A stretch of 45,853 nt of DNA, taken from assembly GCA_018384175.1 (NCBI GenBank), contig JAHAZB010000069.1, positions 1 through 45,853 of the forward strand, read 5' to 3'. Origin of the DNA: Eubacteriales bacterium (GTDB lineage Bacteria > Bacillota > Clostridia > UBA1381). This document shows, piece by piece, positions 18,241 to 27,174 of the stretch (position 1 is its first letter; every line of letters begins with the position of its first letter). A model generated the notes under the pieces. The model did not search any database. It was not told where the DNA came from and saw only the letters and a list, made by a program, of their open reading frames with translations. Both the position numbers and the translations under genes were made by a program.

Positions 18241-20324
18241 CCCTTTCTGTATGTAAAGTATTTATAAATCATCATCGCACATTCCGCACGTGTAATTTCA
18301 TTTTTAGGTCTCAGGTTTTGTCCGTTACCGGACACAACACCAAAGCCGGAAAGAATCGCCGCATATCCGATTTTATCCTTCGAAAGCTCTGCAGAGTCTG
18401 TATATTCGCAGGTATATATTCCCTCAAGCTGTGCCACACGTTCAAAGCCCATAAACTTTATCATATACCTGAATGCATCTTCACGCAAAACAATTTCACT
18501 CGGATTTTTCTCCTCCATGCTCATATACCCACATCTGTCGAGCATTTCATAGAAACTATCCTCATCATATTCCCAATAATAGCGACCCAAAAATGCACTT
18601 GCAAGATATACTAAAAGCTCCTTTTGTGTCATCTTCTCATTCGGCTTAAATGTTGATACTGCCTCGCCTATACCTGCATCTGCAAGAGCTCTGACAGCCT
18701 GCTCAGACCAATGACCGCCTATATCAGAATAATTGATATTCATTCTTTCTTGGGGATAGCTTTCGTATATTACTTTACCTGTTACGGCATCTATATCGGC
18801 CTGTCGCTCAGTCTTTGAAATTGTGTAACAAAGTCTGTACTTTCCGCCATTTGGTATATAAATAGTCTTAAGCGGTGAGTGTTCAAGAATTCTTTTCTCC
18901 GCTTCTTTTATTTCCATGGCCTGTTTCGGTTCGGTAAAGTCGGTATATTCGTCCCACTCCAAGTCATAGCTGCTTATTCTCGAATATTCTTTACTGTAAC
19001 TGTATCTTATACCATTATTGCTGTAAGGAACTCCGTTTACAATACGGCGCAAATTTGCACTTATACCGTATTCGTCCTCATTAGTTACCTCAGCTTCACA
19101 TTCTGACAGCTTTTCCGGTGCAACTGCTTTAACAAAGGCATCAATTTCCGCCTTGGCATTATTCCCCTTCTTTTCCTCGCCACCATAGCGGTAGATATTC
19201 TTAACCTCGCCACTTTCGGCATCTGCTGTCATATTTACATTCTCGCCCCTTTCCTCATCACGAAGCGATATGCTAATCATAAATTTCTCATCATCAACAT
19301 TACTTTTATCTGTCAGATACCACGGTCTTTGCCTGTAAACACGAACACTTTTTACTGTCATTTTATTTGTAAGAGAGAGTGATGGAATACTTCTTAAAAG
19401 CTTTTCCGCCTCTTCCTTTGTCATAAGGCCGTCTACACGCTCAAGCTCTGCCATCTCCTGCTCGGTAAATGCCATATCTGCCGCTTGCTCCTTCATAGCT
19501 GTATTTGCACCACCGGAGCCACCAATCAGCCTGTATTCATCGTCAATTTCTAATTCAAGAACCTTTCCGTCAACAGCGGAAATATATCCTGCACCGTCTT
19601 TGAAGCCGTAAAGGAGAACTACATCATCAACAATCTCTGTTCCGTCTGCAATAGTCTTGATTATATTCTCATATGTACGCTCATATCGAAGCTCAATCGG
19701 GTATGCATTATAGTATGCTGCTTCAGGGTTTTCAAGTGTTGCTGCGTCATCCGAAAACGAAGTATCATAATTCCACTCGATACCGACATCAGAAACATAT
19801 GCCACACCATCATATGCCGTTACTGTTATATGCGCATTGTTATTAAGCACTTCTGAGGCATTATGCTTTCTGTAATATGTAAAGCCGTAATATGTAATAC
19901 TTCCCGACTGCTCGGCTGAAGTTGATTCAAGATACAGCTTGTCTGTATCATTTTCTACCAGCTCGGGTGCTGACCTTTGTAAGAATTTGTCCGCAAGTAT
20001 CCTTGCTTGCTCACGACTTAGCTCGGGCAGCGACGGATACTGGGCATTTGGTGTTTCCTTGCTAAGATCATAGCTCATTATCCTGCCCTCAGAATCAGTA
20101 TGAACAGACAGACTTCCGCTACCTTCTTCACTCCAGTGAAAATAATAGCTTTCCTTGCCGTATTCGGTCATACTTGAACGGAAAGTTGTATATCCGTCCG
20201 GAATATCAATTCTTTCTTTTACTCCTGCAAGTGCTTTTTTCATAGTCTCATTCTCTGCACTTACAGTTACCGCCAAGCTTAGCAAAACCGCAATTACCAG
20301 CATAATCGAAATAATCTTTTTCAT
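18237..20324 (-). CDS. Secreted YcdB/YcdC-like repeat protein with C-terminal SLH domains
   Basis: 695 residues. A signal peptide (MKKIISIMLVIAVLLSLAVTVSA, cleavage near residue 23) is followed by two related PepSY/YcdB-like halves (about 25-280 and 300-520). They show repeated features such as LSREQARILADKFL, EAEKLLRSI, AEIDAFVKAVAPEK and AVTGKVIYESYP, where peptide-like strands alternate with helices. The C-terminal 170 residues hold SLH modules (YSDIGGHWSEQAVRALADAGI, then FGVVSGNGQNLRPKNEITRAECAMMIYKYF). It is probably attached to the cell wall; similar proteins are of unknown function and have been suggested as protease inhibitors or chaperones. First gene of a two-gene unit with the XRE regulator. 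Upstream is a GGCAGGA ribosome site. Confidence 0.82.
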   Translation of the reverse strand: MKKIISIMLVIAVLLSLAVTVSAENETMKKALAGVKERIDIPDGYTTFRSSMTEYGKESYYFHWSEEGSGSLSVHTDSEGRIMSYDLSKETPNAQYPSLPELSREQARILADKFLQRSAPELVENDTDKLYLESTSAEQSGSITYYGFTYYRKHNASEVLNNNAHITVTAYDGVAYVSDVGIEWNYDTSFSDDAATLENPEAAYYNAYPIELRYERTYENIIKTIADGTEIVDDVVLLYGFKDGAGYISAVDGKVLELEIDDEYRLIGGSGGANTAMKEQAADMAFTEQEMAELERVDGLMTKEEAEKLLRSIPSLSLTNKMTVKSVRVYRQRPWYLTDKSNVDDEKFMISISLRDEERGENVNMTADAESGEVKNIYRYGGEEKKGNNAKAEIDAFVKAVAPEKLSECEAEVTNEDEYGISANLRRIVNGVPYSNNGIRYSYSKEYSRISSYDLEWDEYTDFTEPKQAMEIKEAEKRILEHSPLKTIYIPNGGKYRLCYTISKTERQADIDAVTGKVIYESYPQERMNINYSDIGGHWSEQAVRALADAGIGEAVSTFKPNEKMTQKELLVYLASAFLGRYYWEYDEDSFYEMLDRCGYMSMEEKNPSEIVLREDAFRYMIKFMGFERVAQLEGIYTCEYTDSAELSKDKIGYAAILSGFGVVSGNGQNLRPKNEITRAECAMMIYKYFTYRKG

Positions 20325-20416
20325 AGTATTTCCTGCCTTTCAAACTGAATTTTGTGCCTTATATTACCAAAGACGTAATTTTTGGAAGAAAAGTTCCCTT
20401 ATTTACCTCAAATTAT

Positions 20417-20445
20417 TTGACCTTTGATTTATTTTCTGTTATAAT
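20417..20445 (+). promoter_or_regulatory. Promoter of the rmuC-metF-metH operon
   Basis: TTGACC (20417-20422), a 17-nt spacer and TATAAT (20440-20445), 20 nt before the ATG at 20466. A ribosome site AAGGTGG follows. No SAM or B12 riboswitch fits in the short leader. Confidence 0.85.
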
Positions 20446-20465
20446 GCAGTTAAGGTGGTGCTTAT

Positions 20466-21704
20466 ATGTATATTATACTACTATCTGTTGTAATTGCAAT
20501 AGAAATAATTCTGCTTATATTTATATTAACTAAAAAAAGCAATAACGAAGTATTGAAAAATGACATCGCACGTCAAAACGAGTCAGCGATAGAAACATTT
20601 AAGGCTATCGGAGACGGAATAACAAAAGCGCAGACTGCATCAGGAGATTTTCAGCGTGAGAGACTTGAACAGATACAAAAAAGTGTATCAAGCTCACTTG
20701 CACAACAGGAGCTGCGTTTTAAGACATTTGAAAGCGAAACAAGAGAAAAGCTTGAAAATATCCGCTCGGTTACCGAAAAACAGCTTCTTGAAATCAGAAA
20801 CGACAACAGCAAACGTCTCGACGAAATGAGACAGACTGTTGACGAAAAGCTGCAAAAGACACTGGAAGAAAAAATGAACGAATCCTTTCGCCTTGTATCA
20901 GAGCGATTGGAGCAGGTTTACAAGGGACTTGGCGAAATGCAGACCTTAGCAACCGGTGTCGGAGATTTGAAGAAGGTTCTCTCAAACGTAAAGACAAGAG
21001 GTATTTTAGGCGAAATTCAGTTAGGCTCAATACTAAAGGAAATACTCTCCCCACAGCAGTACGACGAAAATGTTGTTACAGTTCCAAACAGCCGTAACCC
21101 CGTCGAATTTGCTGTCAAGTTCCCGCATGATGACGGCGGCTTTACGTATCTTCCAATCGACTCAAAGTTTCCGCTTGATGCTTACTCTGCGCTTCAGGAG
21201 TCATATGAAAACGGAGATGCGGAGGCTGTCAAATCAGCATCCAACACACTTTGCTCACGTCTTAAGCAGTTTGCAAAGGACGTTCACGAAAAGTATGTTT
21301 TATCGCCATATACAACCGAGTTCGCAATTATATTCCTGCCTGTCGAAGGTCTTTATGCCGAGGTTGTAAACCGTGGTATGGTTGAAGTTCTCCAAAGAGA
21401 ATACAAAGTAAACATAACAGGTCCAAGCACTATGGCGGCTTTACTCAACTCTCTGCAAATGGGATTTAAGACTCTTGCCATAGAAAAGCGGTCTGCGGAA
21501 GTATGGACACTTTTGGGTGCAGTTAAGAAGGAATTTGATACATTCGGCAAGGTTTTAGACTCTGCACAGAAGAAAATTGAGCAGGCAAACTCTGAGCTTG
21601 ACAAATTGGTCGGAGTCAGAACGAGAGCAATAGAGCGAAAACTAAAGAATGTTGAAAGTCTGGACGAGGAAAGTGCCAGAACTATGCTGGAAATAGAGGA
21701 ATAA
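20466..21704 (+). CDS. rmuC: RmuC family DNA recombination protein
   Basis: 412 residues. An N-terminal membrane anchor (YIILLSVVIAIEIILLIFIL) is followed by a long coiled coil (about residues 30-160, rich in Gln, Glu and Lys). The RmuC nuclease-like domain comes last, with its conserved motif TRGILGEIQLGSILKEILSPQQY and IDSKFPLDAY. RmuC limits inversions at short repeats in E. coli and is thought to be a nuclease of the restriction-endonuclease fold. It is the first gene of an operon with metF, 3 nt apart; the functional link to methionine metabolism is not obvious. Confidence 0.92.
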   Translation: MYIILLSVVIAIEIILLIFILTKKSNNEVLKNDIARQNESAIETFKAIGDGITKAQTASGDFQRERLEQIQKSVSSSLAQQELRFKTFESETREKLENIRSVTEKQLLEIRNDNSKRLDEMRQTVDEKLQKTLEEKMNESFRLVSERLEQVYKGLGEMQTLATGVGDLKKVLSNVKTRGILGEIQLGSILKEILSPQQYDENVVTVPNSRNPVEFAVKFPHDDGGFTYLPIDSKFPLDAYSALQESYENGDAEAVKSASNTLCSRLKQFAKDVHEKYVLSPYTTEFAIIFLPVEGLYAEVVNRGMVEVLQREYKVNITGPSTMAALLNSLQMGFKTLAIEKRSAEVWTLLGAVKKEFDTFGKVLDSAQKKIEQANSELDKLVGVRTRAIERKLKNVESLDEESARTMLEIEE

Positions 21705-21707
21705 GAA

Positions 21708-22580
21708 ATGAAAATAAAAGATATTTTAGCAAATGGCAAAGTAAATGTATCCTGCGAGCTAAGCCCTCCCAAAGAGCTTACAAGCCTTAACAACACCGCA
21801 GAAATCGTAGCTGAGCTTGCAAAGCTTAATCCTGCATTTATAAGTGTTACATACGGTGCAGCAGGAACAATAGCTACTGCCGAAAAAACAATAGAGGTCG
21901 CAAGACAAATCCAGTGCGACAACAAGATAACAGCACTTGCGCATCTTACCTGCATCAACGCTGAAGACGAGATAATTGACCATACTCTTAATACCCTTCA
22001 CGCAGACGGTATCGAAAACATACTCGCCTTAAGAGGCGATATCCCCGAAGGGTACGAAATTAACCCAAACGCAAAATACCGCCACGCAAGCGACCTTGCC
22101 GCAAAAATCAAAGCAAGGGGCGATTTTTGTATAGGCGGTGCGTGTTATCCGGAAGGACACGTCGAGTCAGAAAACAGAGCAAATGACATAGAAAACCTAA
22201 AAATAAAGGTAGATGCAGGCTGCGACTTTCTCACTACACAGATGTTTTTTGACAACAATATTCTTTACAGCTTTATGTTCAGGTTACTAAAATCAGGCAT
22301 TGACGTACCTATCGTTGCCGGTATTATGCCTGTTGTAAATGCAAAACAGATAGAGCGAATCTGCCACCTTTCAGGAACTGCACTTCCTCCGAGATTTGCT
22401 GCAATTGTAGACCGCTTTGGTTCTAATCCTGCATCTATGCGACAGGCCGGTATTGCGTATATGACAGAGCAGATAATTGACCTTGTTGCAAACGGCGTAA
22501 CCAACATACATATCTATACAATGAATAAACCCGATATTGCAAAGAGCATTATGGAAAATCTGTCGGATATTATAAATTAA
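21708..22580 (+). CDS. metF: Methylenetetrahydrofolate reductase MetF
   Basis: A 290-residue TIM-barrel flavoprotein that reduces 5,10-methylene-THF to 5-methyl-THF, the methyl donor for the downstream MetH. Recognisable segments are CELSPPKE at the N-terminus, FISVTYGAAG, LALRGD (folate/FAD region), FCIGGACYPEGH and FLTTQMFFDN, and a C-terminal GVTNIHIYTMN. Length matches bacterial MetF. GAGGAA before the ATG comes from the end of rmuC. Adjacency to the MetH activation protein and MetH defines a methionine module. Confidence 0.95.
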   Translation: MKIKDILANGKVNVSCELSPPKELTSLNNTAEIVAELAKLNPAFISVTYGAAGTIATAEKTIEVARQIQCDNKITALAHLTCINAEDEIIDHTLNTLHADGIENILALRGDIPEGYEINPNAKYRHASDLAAKIKARGDFCIGGACYPEGHVESENRANDIENLKIKVDAGCDFLTTQMFFDNNILYSFMFRLLKSGIDVPIVAGIMPVVNAKQIERICHLSGTALPPRFAAIVDRFGSNPASMRQAGIAYMTEQIIDLVANGVTNIHIYTMNKPDIAKSIMENLSDIIN

Positions 22581-22600
22581 AACAGATAGAGGGACAGTAA

Positions 22601-23233
22601 ATGGAAATGGAAATTGATATTGGTGAGGTTCTTCGATATATGGGGAGCGGCAAGGGTGATATTAAAGAGGAGATATTGTCAGAAGTTATTTCGGTTTGCG
22701 AAATGCTCAAAAGTTCAGTTTCACCTCAATATGTGTATCGTATATTCCCCATTACCGTTACAAAGGATACTGTTCAAATAGATAATATCTCTTTTGCAAG
22801 CAGTCGCCTTGCAAAACATCTTAAAGACTGTAAAAAGGCAGCAATTCTTGCCGCCACACTTGGTATTCAGGCAGACAATGCAATAAGACGCTCTGCGATT
22901 TTAGGGACAGTAAATGCTTCTGCCGCCCAAGCTGCCGGTACGGCTATAATTGAGCAGGTAGCAGACCTTGCCACGGATGCTATTGAAAAGGAAAGTAGAT
23001 TAAAAGCGATACCAAGATTTTCCCCCGGCTATGCCGACTGGCATCTTTCAGCACAAAGAGATATGCTTAATCTCTGCGATGCACAAAGACGTATAGGAAT
23101 AACCCTTACCGACTCATTGATGATGGTACCCACTAAGTCGGTAACGGCAATAATAGGACTTAACAATAAAGGCTGCACTAAGAAGACTAACTGCAGTCAA
23201 TGTGATAAGAAGGACTGTGATTACAGATTATGA
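22601..23233 (+). CDS. Stand-alone MetH activation (SAM-binding) protein
   Basis: A 210-residue protein resembling the C-terminal activation domain of cobalamin-dependent methionine synthase. RFSPGY at residues 139-144 corresponds to the S-adenosylmethionine-binding RxxPGY of MetH, and MMVPTKSVTAIIGL to the segment that follows it. It would bind SAM and support reductive remethylation of the cobalamin of MetH, whose own gene here lacks that domain. The last 20 residues carry four cysteines (192, 198, 201, 206; CX5CX2CX4C), which may bind zinc or an Fe-S cluster. Its stop overlaps the metH start as ATGA. Confidence 0.82.
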   Translation: MEMEIDIGEVLRYMGSGKGDIKEEILSEVISVCEMLKSSVSPQYVYRIFPITVTKDTVQIDNISFASSRLAKHLKDCKKAAILAATLGIQADNAIRRSAILGTVNASAAQAAGTAIIEQVADLATDAIEKESRLKAIPRFSPGYADWHLSAQRDMLNLCDAQRRIGITLTDSLMMVPTKSVTAIIGLNNKGCTKKTNCSQCDKKDCDYRL

Positions 23234-25599
23234 ACGATTTTTTGAGCCGTTTAGGTAAGGAATTACTCTTTTTCGACGGAGCAATGGGAACCATTCTTCA
23301 GGAAAAGGGGCTAAAAGCAGGAGAGCTTCCTGAGTTATGGAACATAACTCACAGCGAAGATATTTTTGACGTACATAAAAGCTACGTCGATGCCGGCGCT
23401 GATGTTTTAACCACAAATACATTTGGCGCTAACCCCATTAAATTAAATGGGGACATAAAACTTCTTGAGGATATAATTACAAATGCTGTGTCCATTGCAA
23501 AAAGAGCGAGTCCAAACGGTTTTGTTGCTCTTGATATAGGGCCTTTGGGCAAGCTTTTGGCTCCTTATGGCGATTTGCCTTTTGACGATGCATATAACGC
23601 CTTTGCTGAGGTTGTAAAAATCGGCAAAGATGCAGGCGCTGACCTTATAGTGATTGAAACTATGAGTGATGTTTATGAGGCAAAGGCGGCTGTTCTGGCA
23701 GCTAAGGAAAACTCAGAGCTTCCCATAGTTCTTACCTTTGCATTTAATGAAAGCGGAAGACTTTTAACCGGTGCCGATATTGAAACTGTTGCACATATGT
23801 TTAACGGACTTGGCATTGATGCGCTTGGCTTTAACTGCGGTTTAGGCCCACGCGAGATTTTGCCATTTGTAAATGAGCTTACAAGCTTAACCGGTCTTCC
23901 CGTTGCAGTTAATCCAAATGCAGGTCTGCCGGTATCGGTAAACGGCAAAACTTTATTCAATGTAGATGCAGACGAATTTGCAAAGTTGCAGGAAAAGGTA
24001 TATGAAAGCGGTGCGGCAATTCTTGGCGGTTGCTGCGGAACAACACCGAAGCACATAGCAAAAACCGCAGCTCTTCTGAAAGACAGAAAGCCGGTTTTGC
24101 ATACTCCCGAAAAGGTTACCGCTGTTACATCTTCATCAAGGACCGTAAAGCTTGGAAACAAGCCTGTTATAATCGGAGAAAGAATAAACCCGACAGGCAA
24201 AAAGCTTTTGAAAGAGGCATTAAGAAACAACGATATTGATTACCTTCTTCGTGAAGCTGTTTCCCAGACCGAAAAGGGTGCAGACATCCTCGATGTGAAC
24301 GTAGGACTTCCGGAAATAAACGAGCCGGAAATGATGAAGTCTGCAATTATTGCTATACAAGGCATATCAAATCTGCCACTCCAGATAGACACTTCTGACA
24401 CAAATGCTATGGAAAAAGCACTCCGTTACTATAACGGAAAGGCTCTTGTTAACTCTGTAAACGGCAAAGAGGAATCTATGAACACCGTTCTTCCCCTTGT
24501 CAAAAAGTACGGTGCTGCAGTTGTATGTCTTACTTTGGATGAGAACGGTATTCCCGACACGGCTGAGGGCAGAATTGAAATTGCAAAGAAAATAGTCAGA
24601 CGTGCCGAAGAATACAGTATTTCCCGTGAAAATCTGGTAATCGATGCGTTGGCAATGACTATATCAACCGGTGCTGACAATGCGAAAATCACACTTGATA
24701 CCATAGACTATGTAAGAAACAAAATGGGACTTAACACCGTGCTTGGTGTTTCGAATATCTCATTTGGTCTTCCGGCAAGAGAGAATATCAACTCGATATT
24801 CTTCGCAAATGCTCTTGAACGTGGTTTGTCGGCAGGTATTATCAACCCTCTGTCCGACAGTATGATGACAGCATATAAAGTATTTTGTGCACTGCACGGT
24901 TATGACAAGGACTGCGCAGACTATATCGCTGCATTTTCTGATATAACCTCTGTTCCTGCAAGTACAAATACAACTCTTACTCTAAGGGAAGCAGTTGTAA
25001 AAGGGCTTTTGGAGGACTCGTACAATGCCGCAAAAGCATTGCTTACGGAAAATGCACCATTGGATATTATAAATAACGAGCTTATTCCTGCTCTTGATAC
25101 CGTCGGTTCCGGGTTTGAACAGAACAAGATTTTTCTGCCACAGCTTTTAATAAGCGCTGATGCCGCTAAACGTGGATTTGATGCTATAAAAGAATATATG
25201 ATAGAAACAAACACTGCCAGCGAATCGCGTGGGGATATCGTTCTCGCAACCGTTAAAGGCGACATACACGACATCGGTAAGAACATCGTAAAGGTGCTTC
25301 TGGAGAACTACGGCTACAATGTAATTGACCTCGGCAAAGATGTTCCGCCAGAGACAATAGTTGACACCGTTGTTAAAAACAATATAAAGCTTGTGGGCTT
25401 AAGTGCACTTATGACTACTACCGTATGCAATATGGAAGAAACAATAAAACTGCTTCGCGAAAAAGCCGACTGCAAGGTAATGGTAGGCGGCGCAGTGCTG
25501 ACCGAAGATTATGCTAAGTCTATCGGCGCGGATTATTATGCCAAAGACGCTTTAGGCGCAGTAAGAACAGCCAACAAATTGTTTGGCTATGAAAATTAA
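23230..25599 (+). CDS. metH: Cobalamin-dependent methionine synthase MetH (no activation domain)
   Basis: 789 residues in four modules. The homocysteine-binding barrel (about 1-285) has zinc ligands C203, C268 and C269 (FNCGLG, GGCCGTTP). The pterin-binding barrel (about 310-570) starts IGERINPTGKK. A B12-binding cap (about 570-660) follows. The cobalamin domain (about 665-789) carries DIHDIG with lower-ligand H680. It transfers the methyl of 5-methyl-THF to homocysteine through methylcobalamin. The roughly 300-residue reactivation domain of E. coli MetH is absent; the preceding gene supplies it. Translationally coupled to that gene by a 4-nt overlap. Confidence 0.96.
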   Translation: MNDFLSRLGKELLFFDGAMGTILQEKGLKAGELPELWNITHSEDIFDVHKSYVDAGADVLTTNTFGANPIKLNGDIKLLEDIITNAVSIAKRASPNGFVALDIGPLGKLLAPYGDLPFDDAYNAFAEVVKIGKDAGADLIVIETMSDVYEAKAAVLAAKENSELPIVLTFAFNESGRLLTGADIETVAHMFNGLGIDALGFNCGLGPREILPFVNELTSLTGLPVAVNPNAGLPVSVNGKTLFNVDADEFAKLQEKVYESGAAILGGCCGTTPKHIAKTAALLKDRKPVLHTPEKVTAVTSSSRTVKLGNKPVIIGERINPTGKKLLKEALRNNDIDYLLREAVSQTEKGADILDVNVGLPEINEPEMMKSAIIAIQGISNLPLQIDTSDTNAMEKALRYYNGKALVNSVNGKEESMNTVLPLVKKYGAAVVCLTLDENGIPDTAEGRIEIAKKIVRRAEEYSISRENLVIDALAMTISTGADNAKITLDTIDYVRNKMGLNTVLGVSNISFGLPARENINSIFFANALERGLSAGIINPLSDSMMTAYKVFCALHGYDKDCADYIAAFSDITSVPASTNTTLTLREAVVKGLLEDSYNAAKALLTENAPLDIINNELIPALDTVGSGFEQNKIFLPQLLISADAAKRGFDAIKEYMIETNTASESRGDIVLATVKGDIHDIGKNIVKVLLENYGYNVIDLGKDVPPETIVDTVVKNNIKLVGLSALMTTTVCNMEETIKLLREKADCKVMVGGAVLTEDYAKSIGADYYAKDALGAVRTANKLFGYEN

Positions 25600-25613
25600 T
25601 GGAGGTGGCTATA

Positions 25614-27056
25614 TTGAAAAAGATATTATTAATTTTATCTGTATTGCTTATGCTTGCACCCACAGCATTTGCAGATTGTGAGATGGAAGAGGTCTTTACC
25701 GATGTTCCGGAAAGACTCTATACTCCACCTGCTGTCAACTTCTTCTCAACTCCTTCTGTTGACGAGATTCTCTACAACCGATTTGAAACCGCAATTCTTG
25801 CCAATATTGAAAATGGCGCTTTACAAAAGGATATATCTATTTCTCTTTTGAATGTCGGTGTTGATTTTTATACCGATGCCGAGGTATACAATCTCAATTA
25901 TGTCCTTGATATTTACTCAAATGTTGTATATAATCATCCGGAAATAGGAAATTTGAAAACCGGCTTTACTCCTTACGTAGAATACCAAGGCAGTACTCAT
26001 TTAGTTAGTATTGTACCATCTTACCGCAAAATTTACAAAGAAGCAGAGTATCAGGCTTTAACCACACAAGAGGAAAAAGCTGCTTATATTGCTAAAACGC
26101 ATAATATAGACGAGTATAACAAAGCAATCGACTATGCCTTTTCAAAAGCAGTTTCGTCCGATATGTCTGATTTGGAAAAGCTTATTTCAATACATGATTA
26201 TTTAGCCGATTCAGCCAGTTATTCATTAGTCATTGCAAGCGGTACAGATGCCGAACAAGACGCATACAATCTCGCAAATGACAACCTTGTATATTCACCT
26301 TACAGCGCACTTGTAGGCGACAGGATTACAGTTTGTCAGGGATATTCCCTTGCGTTTAAGCTACTTTGCAATATAGCCGGAATAGAGTGCGGATATGCCT
26401 TATCCGATGCGATAAATCATATATGGAATGTTGTAGAATATAACGGAAACTATTATCACATAGACGTTACCTGGGACGACCCTCTGGTAAATAACGGTAA
26501 TTTTCATGCAGTTCTATTCCGGGATTTTATGATATCAGAAGAACGCAAAGCTGAACGAATCAGCCAAACCTATCCTTCTCTTGATAATTTTGATATTATA
26601 ACCCCATACGAATCTCAGACAATACTAATTCTTCCGTTCAGAGATAAAATTAATCCATTCTACTGGTATGACGGAAGCTTCTACTATAAGCGCAACGGCT
26701 CAATTTCGGCTAATGGAATTACCCTTTTCAGAGAGCCAGTATATTATAAAATTGATAGTTTAAGAGCTTGTGAGATACCAGAAACCGAATATCTGCCCGA
26801 TTTACAAATGGGTTCACAAATGTATAATGTTCTTACACGCAATAACAGAAACTGGCTTGCAATTGATGGTGCACCAAATACCTCCGTCGATTTGTATGCT
26901 GTAACATACGATTCTGACGGCAGACTGGTAAATACCGAAAAGACAGATGTACGTTTTAATGCTTACGGTGAAACGGTAGCAGTTTTTGACGGAAGCTTCT
27001 CAAAGCTTATGCTTTTTGGCGATGGAAGCATAAACCCACTCGCACTCTCAAAATAA
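25614..27056 (+). CDS. Secreted transglutaminase-like protein
   Basis: 480 residues from the TTG at 25614. The nearby ATG at 25599 overlaps the metH stop and lies on the ribosome site GGAGGTGG itself, so TTG is the likely start. A signal peptide (KKILLILSVLLMLAPTAFA, cleaved near residue 20) is followed by a transglutaminase-like core. Its Cys-His-Asp triad is visible as C241 (VCQGYS), H269 (INHIWNVV) and D284 (HIDVTWDDP). Such secreted proteins in Firmicutes act as cysteine peptidases or cross-linking enzymes; the substrate is unknown. The C-terminal 150 residues are beta-rich without a clear family. Though it follows metH closely (15 nt), a functional link is doubtful. Confidence 0.83.
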   Translation: MKKILLILSVLLMLAPTAFADCEMEEVFTDVPERLYTPPAVNFFSTPSVDEILYNRFETAILANIENGALQKDISISLLNVGVDFYTDAEVYNLNYVLDIYSNVVYNHPEIGNLKTGFTPYVEYQGSTHLVSIVPSYRKIYKEAEYQALTTQEEKAAYIAKTHNIDEYNKAIDYAFSKAVSSDMSDLEKLISIHDYLADSASYSLVIASGTDAEQDAYNLANDNLVYSPYSALVGDRITVCQGYSLAFKLLCNIAGIECGYALSDAINHIWNVVEYNGNYYHIDVTWDDPLVNNGNFHAVLFRDFMISEERKAERISQTYPSLDNFDIITPYESQTILILPFRDKINPFYWYDGSFYYKRNGSISANGITLFREPVYYKIDSLRACEIPETEYLPDLQMGSQMYNVLTRNNRNWLAIDGAPNTSVDLYAVTYDSDGRLVNTEKTDVRFNAYGETVAVFDGSFSKLMLFGDGSINPLALSK

Positions 27057-27071
27057 ATATGAACAAAATGT

Positions 27072-27109
27072 AAAAATTAGCACTCTCTGTTAAAGAGTGC
27101 TAATTTTTT
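27072..27109 (+). terminator. Terminator of the metH operon, overlapping CIRCE
   Basis: A 15-bp stem (AAAAATTAGCACTCT with AGAGTGCTAATTTTT) with a 7-nt loop and a T-run at 27104-27109 has the form of an intrinsic terminator 15 nt behind the transglutaminase-like gene. Its core is exactly the CIRCE operator. Confidence 0.65.
27077..27103. promoter_or_regulatory. CIRCE operator (HrcA binding site) upstream of htpG
   Basis: TTAGCACTC (27077-27085), a 9-nt spacer and GAGTGCTAA (27095-27103) match the CIRCE consensus at all 18 positions. CIRCE is bound by the heat-shock repressor HrcA, usually ahead of groESL and dnaK operons. Here it ends 7 nt before the -35 box of the htpG promoter. Confidence 0.93.
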
Positions 27110-27110
27110 G

Positions 27111-27139
27111 TTGACAAACGTGAAGAATAGGGCTAAAAT
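27111..27139 (+). promoter_or_regulatory. Promoter of htpG
   Basis: TTGACA (27111-27116), a 17-nt spacer and TAAAAT (27134-27139). An imperfect 18-nt palindrome (GGTATA...TATACC, 27142-27159) covers the predicted transcription start region just ahead of the AAGGAG ribosome site (27160-27165). Confidence 0.85.
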
Positions 27140-27141
27140 AA

Positions 27142-27159
27142 GGTATAGTAAATTATACC
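27142..27159. promoter_or_regulatory. Operator-like palindrome at the htpG transcription start
   Basis: GGTATA and TATACC arms surround GTAAAT; seven of nine opposing positions pair. It starts 2 nt after the -10 box, where a repressor would block transcription or a small hairpin would sit before the ribosome site. No known operator is recognised. Confidence 0.4.
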
Positions 27160-27174
27160 AAGGAGTTGAATAAA

